A stretch of DNA of 5,901 nt from an uncultured Oscillospiraceae bacterium. Lineage in GTDB: Bacteria; Bacillota; Clostridia; Oscillospirales; Acutalibacteraceae. The stretch is from positions 1-5,901 of the forward strand of contig URKX01000060.1 in assembly GCA_900548545.1 (NCBI GenBank), written 5' to 3'. This document shows, in pieces, positions 5,870 to 5,901 of the stretch (positions are counted from its first letter, which is position 1; the number at the start of each line of letters is the position of its first letter). A program made the position numbers and the translations under genes. The notes beneath the pieces were generated by a model. It saw only the letters and a list, made by a program, of their open reading frames with translations, had not been told where the DNA came from and did no database searches.

Positions 5870-5893
5870 TATCCGCTGTATAAAAGGCGGATA
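5870..5893. repeat. Inverted repeat at the GH3 break
   Basis: TATCCGC (5870-5876) and GCGGATA (5887-5893) form a perfect 7-bp stem with a 10-base loop, just downstream of the extended -10. It could be a leader hairpin, or the end of an inserted element; the window stops too soon to tell. Confidence 0.45.
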
Positions 5894-5901
5894 TCTATGC
5901 G

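Overview
The window is GC-rich DNA of a low-copy chromosomal kind. The gene content, strong Shine-Dalgarno sites, abundant intrinsic terminators, a tRNA with encoded CCA, and the tpiA-gpmI order all suggest a Firmicute of class Clostridia, most likely a gut Oscillospirales (Oscillospiraceae/Ruminococcaceae-type) bacterium. That placement is inferred from protein flavour and base composition; no database search was possible.

Layout. (1) 1-2123, plus strand: the 3' two thirds of tpiA (triosephosphate isomerase) followed by complete gpmI (cofactor-independent phosphoglycerate mutase), ended by a strong terminator. These are consecutive lower-glycolysis genes, probably the tail of a longer glycolytic operon starting left of the window. 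(2) 2133-2396, minus strand: a small unrecognised ORF with a TTG start, convergent on gpmI and sharing its terminator. (3) 2497-4074, plus strand: an orphan lipoprotein of the oligopeptide-binding (SBP family 5) type with its own promoter region and terminator; no permease or ATPase lies beside it. (4) 4116-4391, minus strand: a complete small transcription unit (promoter, Shine-Dalgarno, 49-codon single-span membrane protein, terminator). It is easily missed because of its size. (5) 4405-4852, minus strand: rpsT (ribosomal protein S20) with its own promoter and a large 83-bp imperfect hairpin downstream. (6) 4872-5153, plus strand: a consensus promoter, a roughly 125-nt leader that can fold, tRNA-Arg(CCT) and a terminator. 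(7) 5154-5427: non-coding, with two further hairpins, one an 18-bp perfect stem. (8) 5428-5850, minus strand: a 5'-truncated glycoside hydrolase family 3 remnant, broken by an in-frame stop; an extended -10 element and an inverted repeat lie at the break and point out of the window.

The genes are mostly independent housekeeping units. I do not see a new multi-gene system. The most interesting items are the 49-aa membrane protein unit, the large hairpin next to rpsT, the structured leader before the tRNA, the 18-bp stem after it, and the junction that truncates the GH3 gene.
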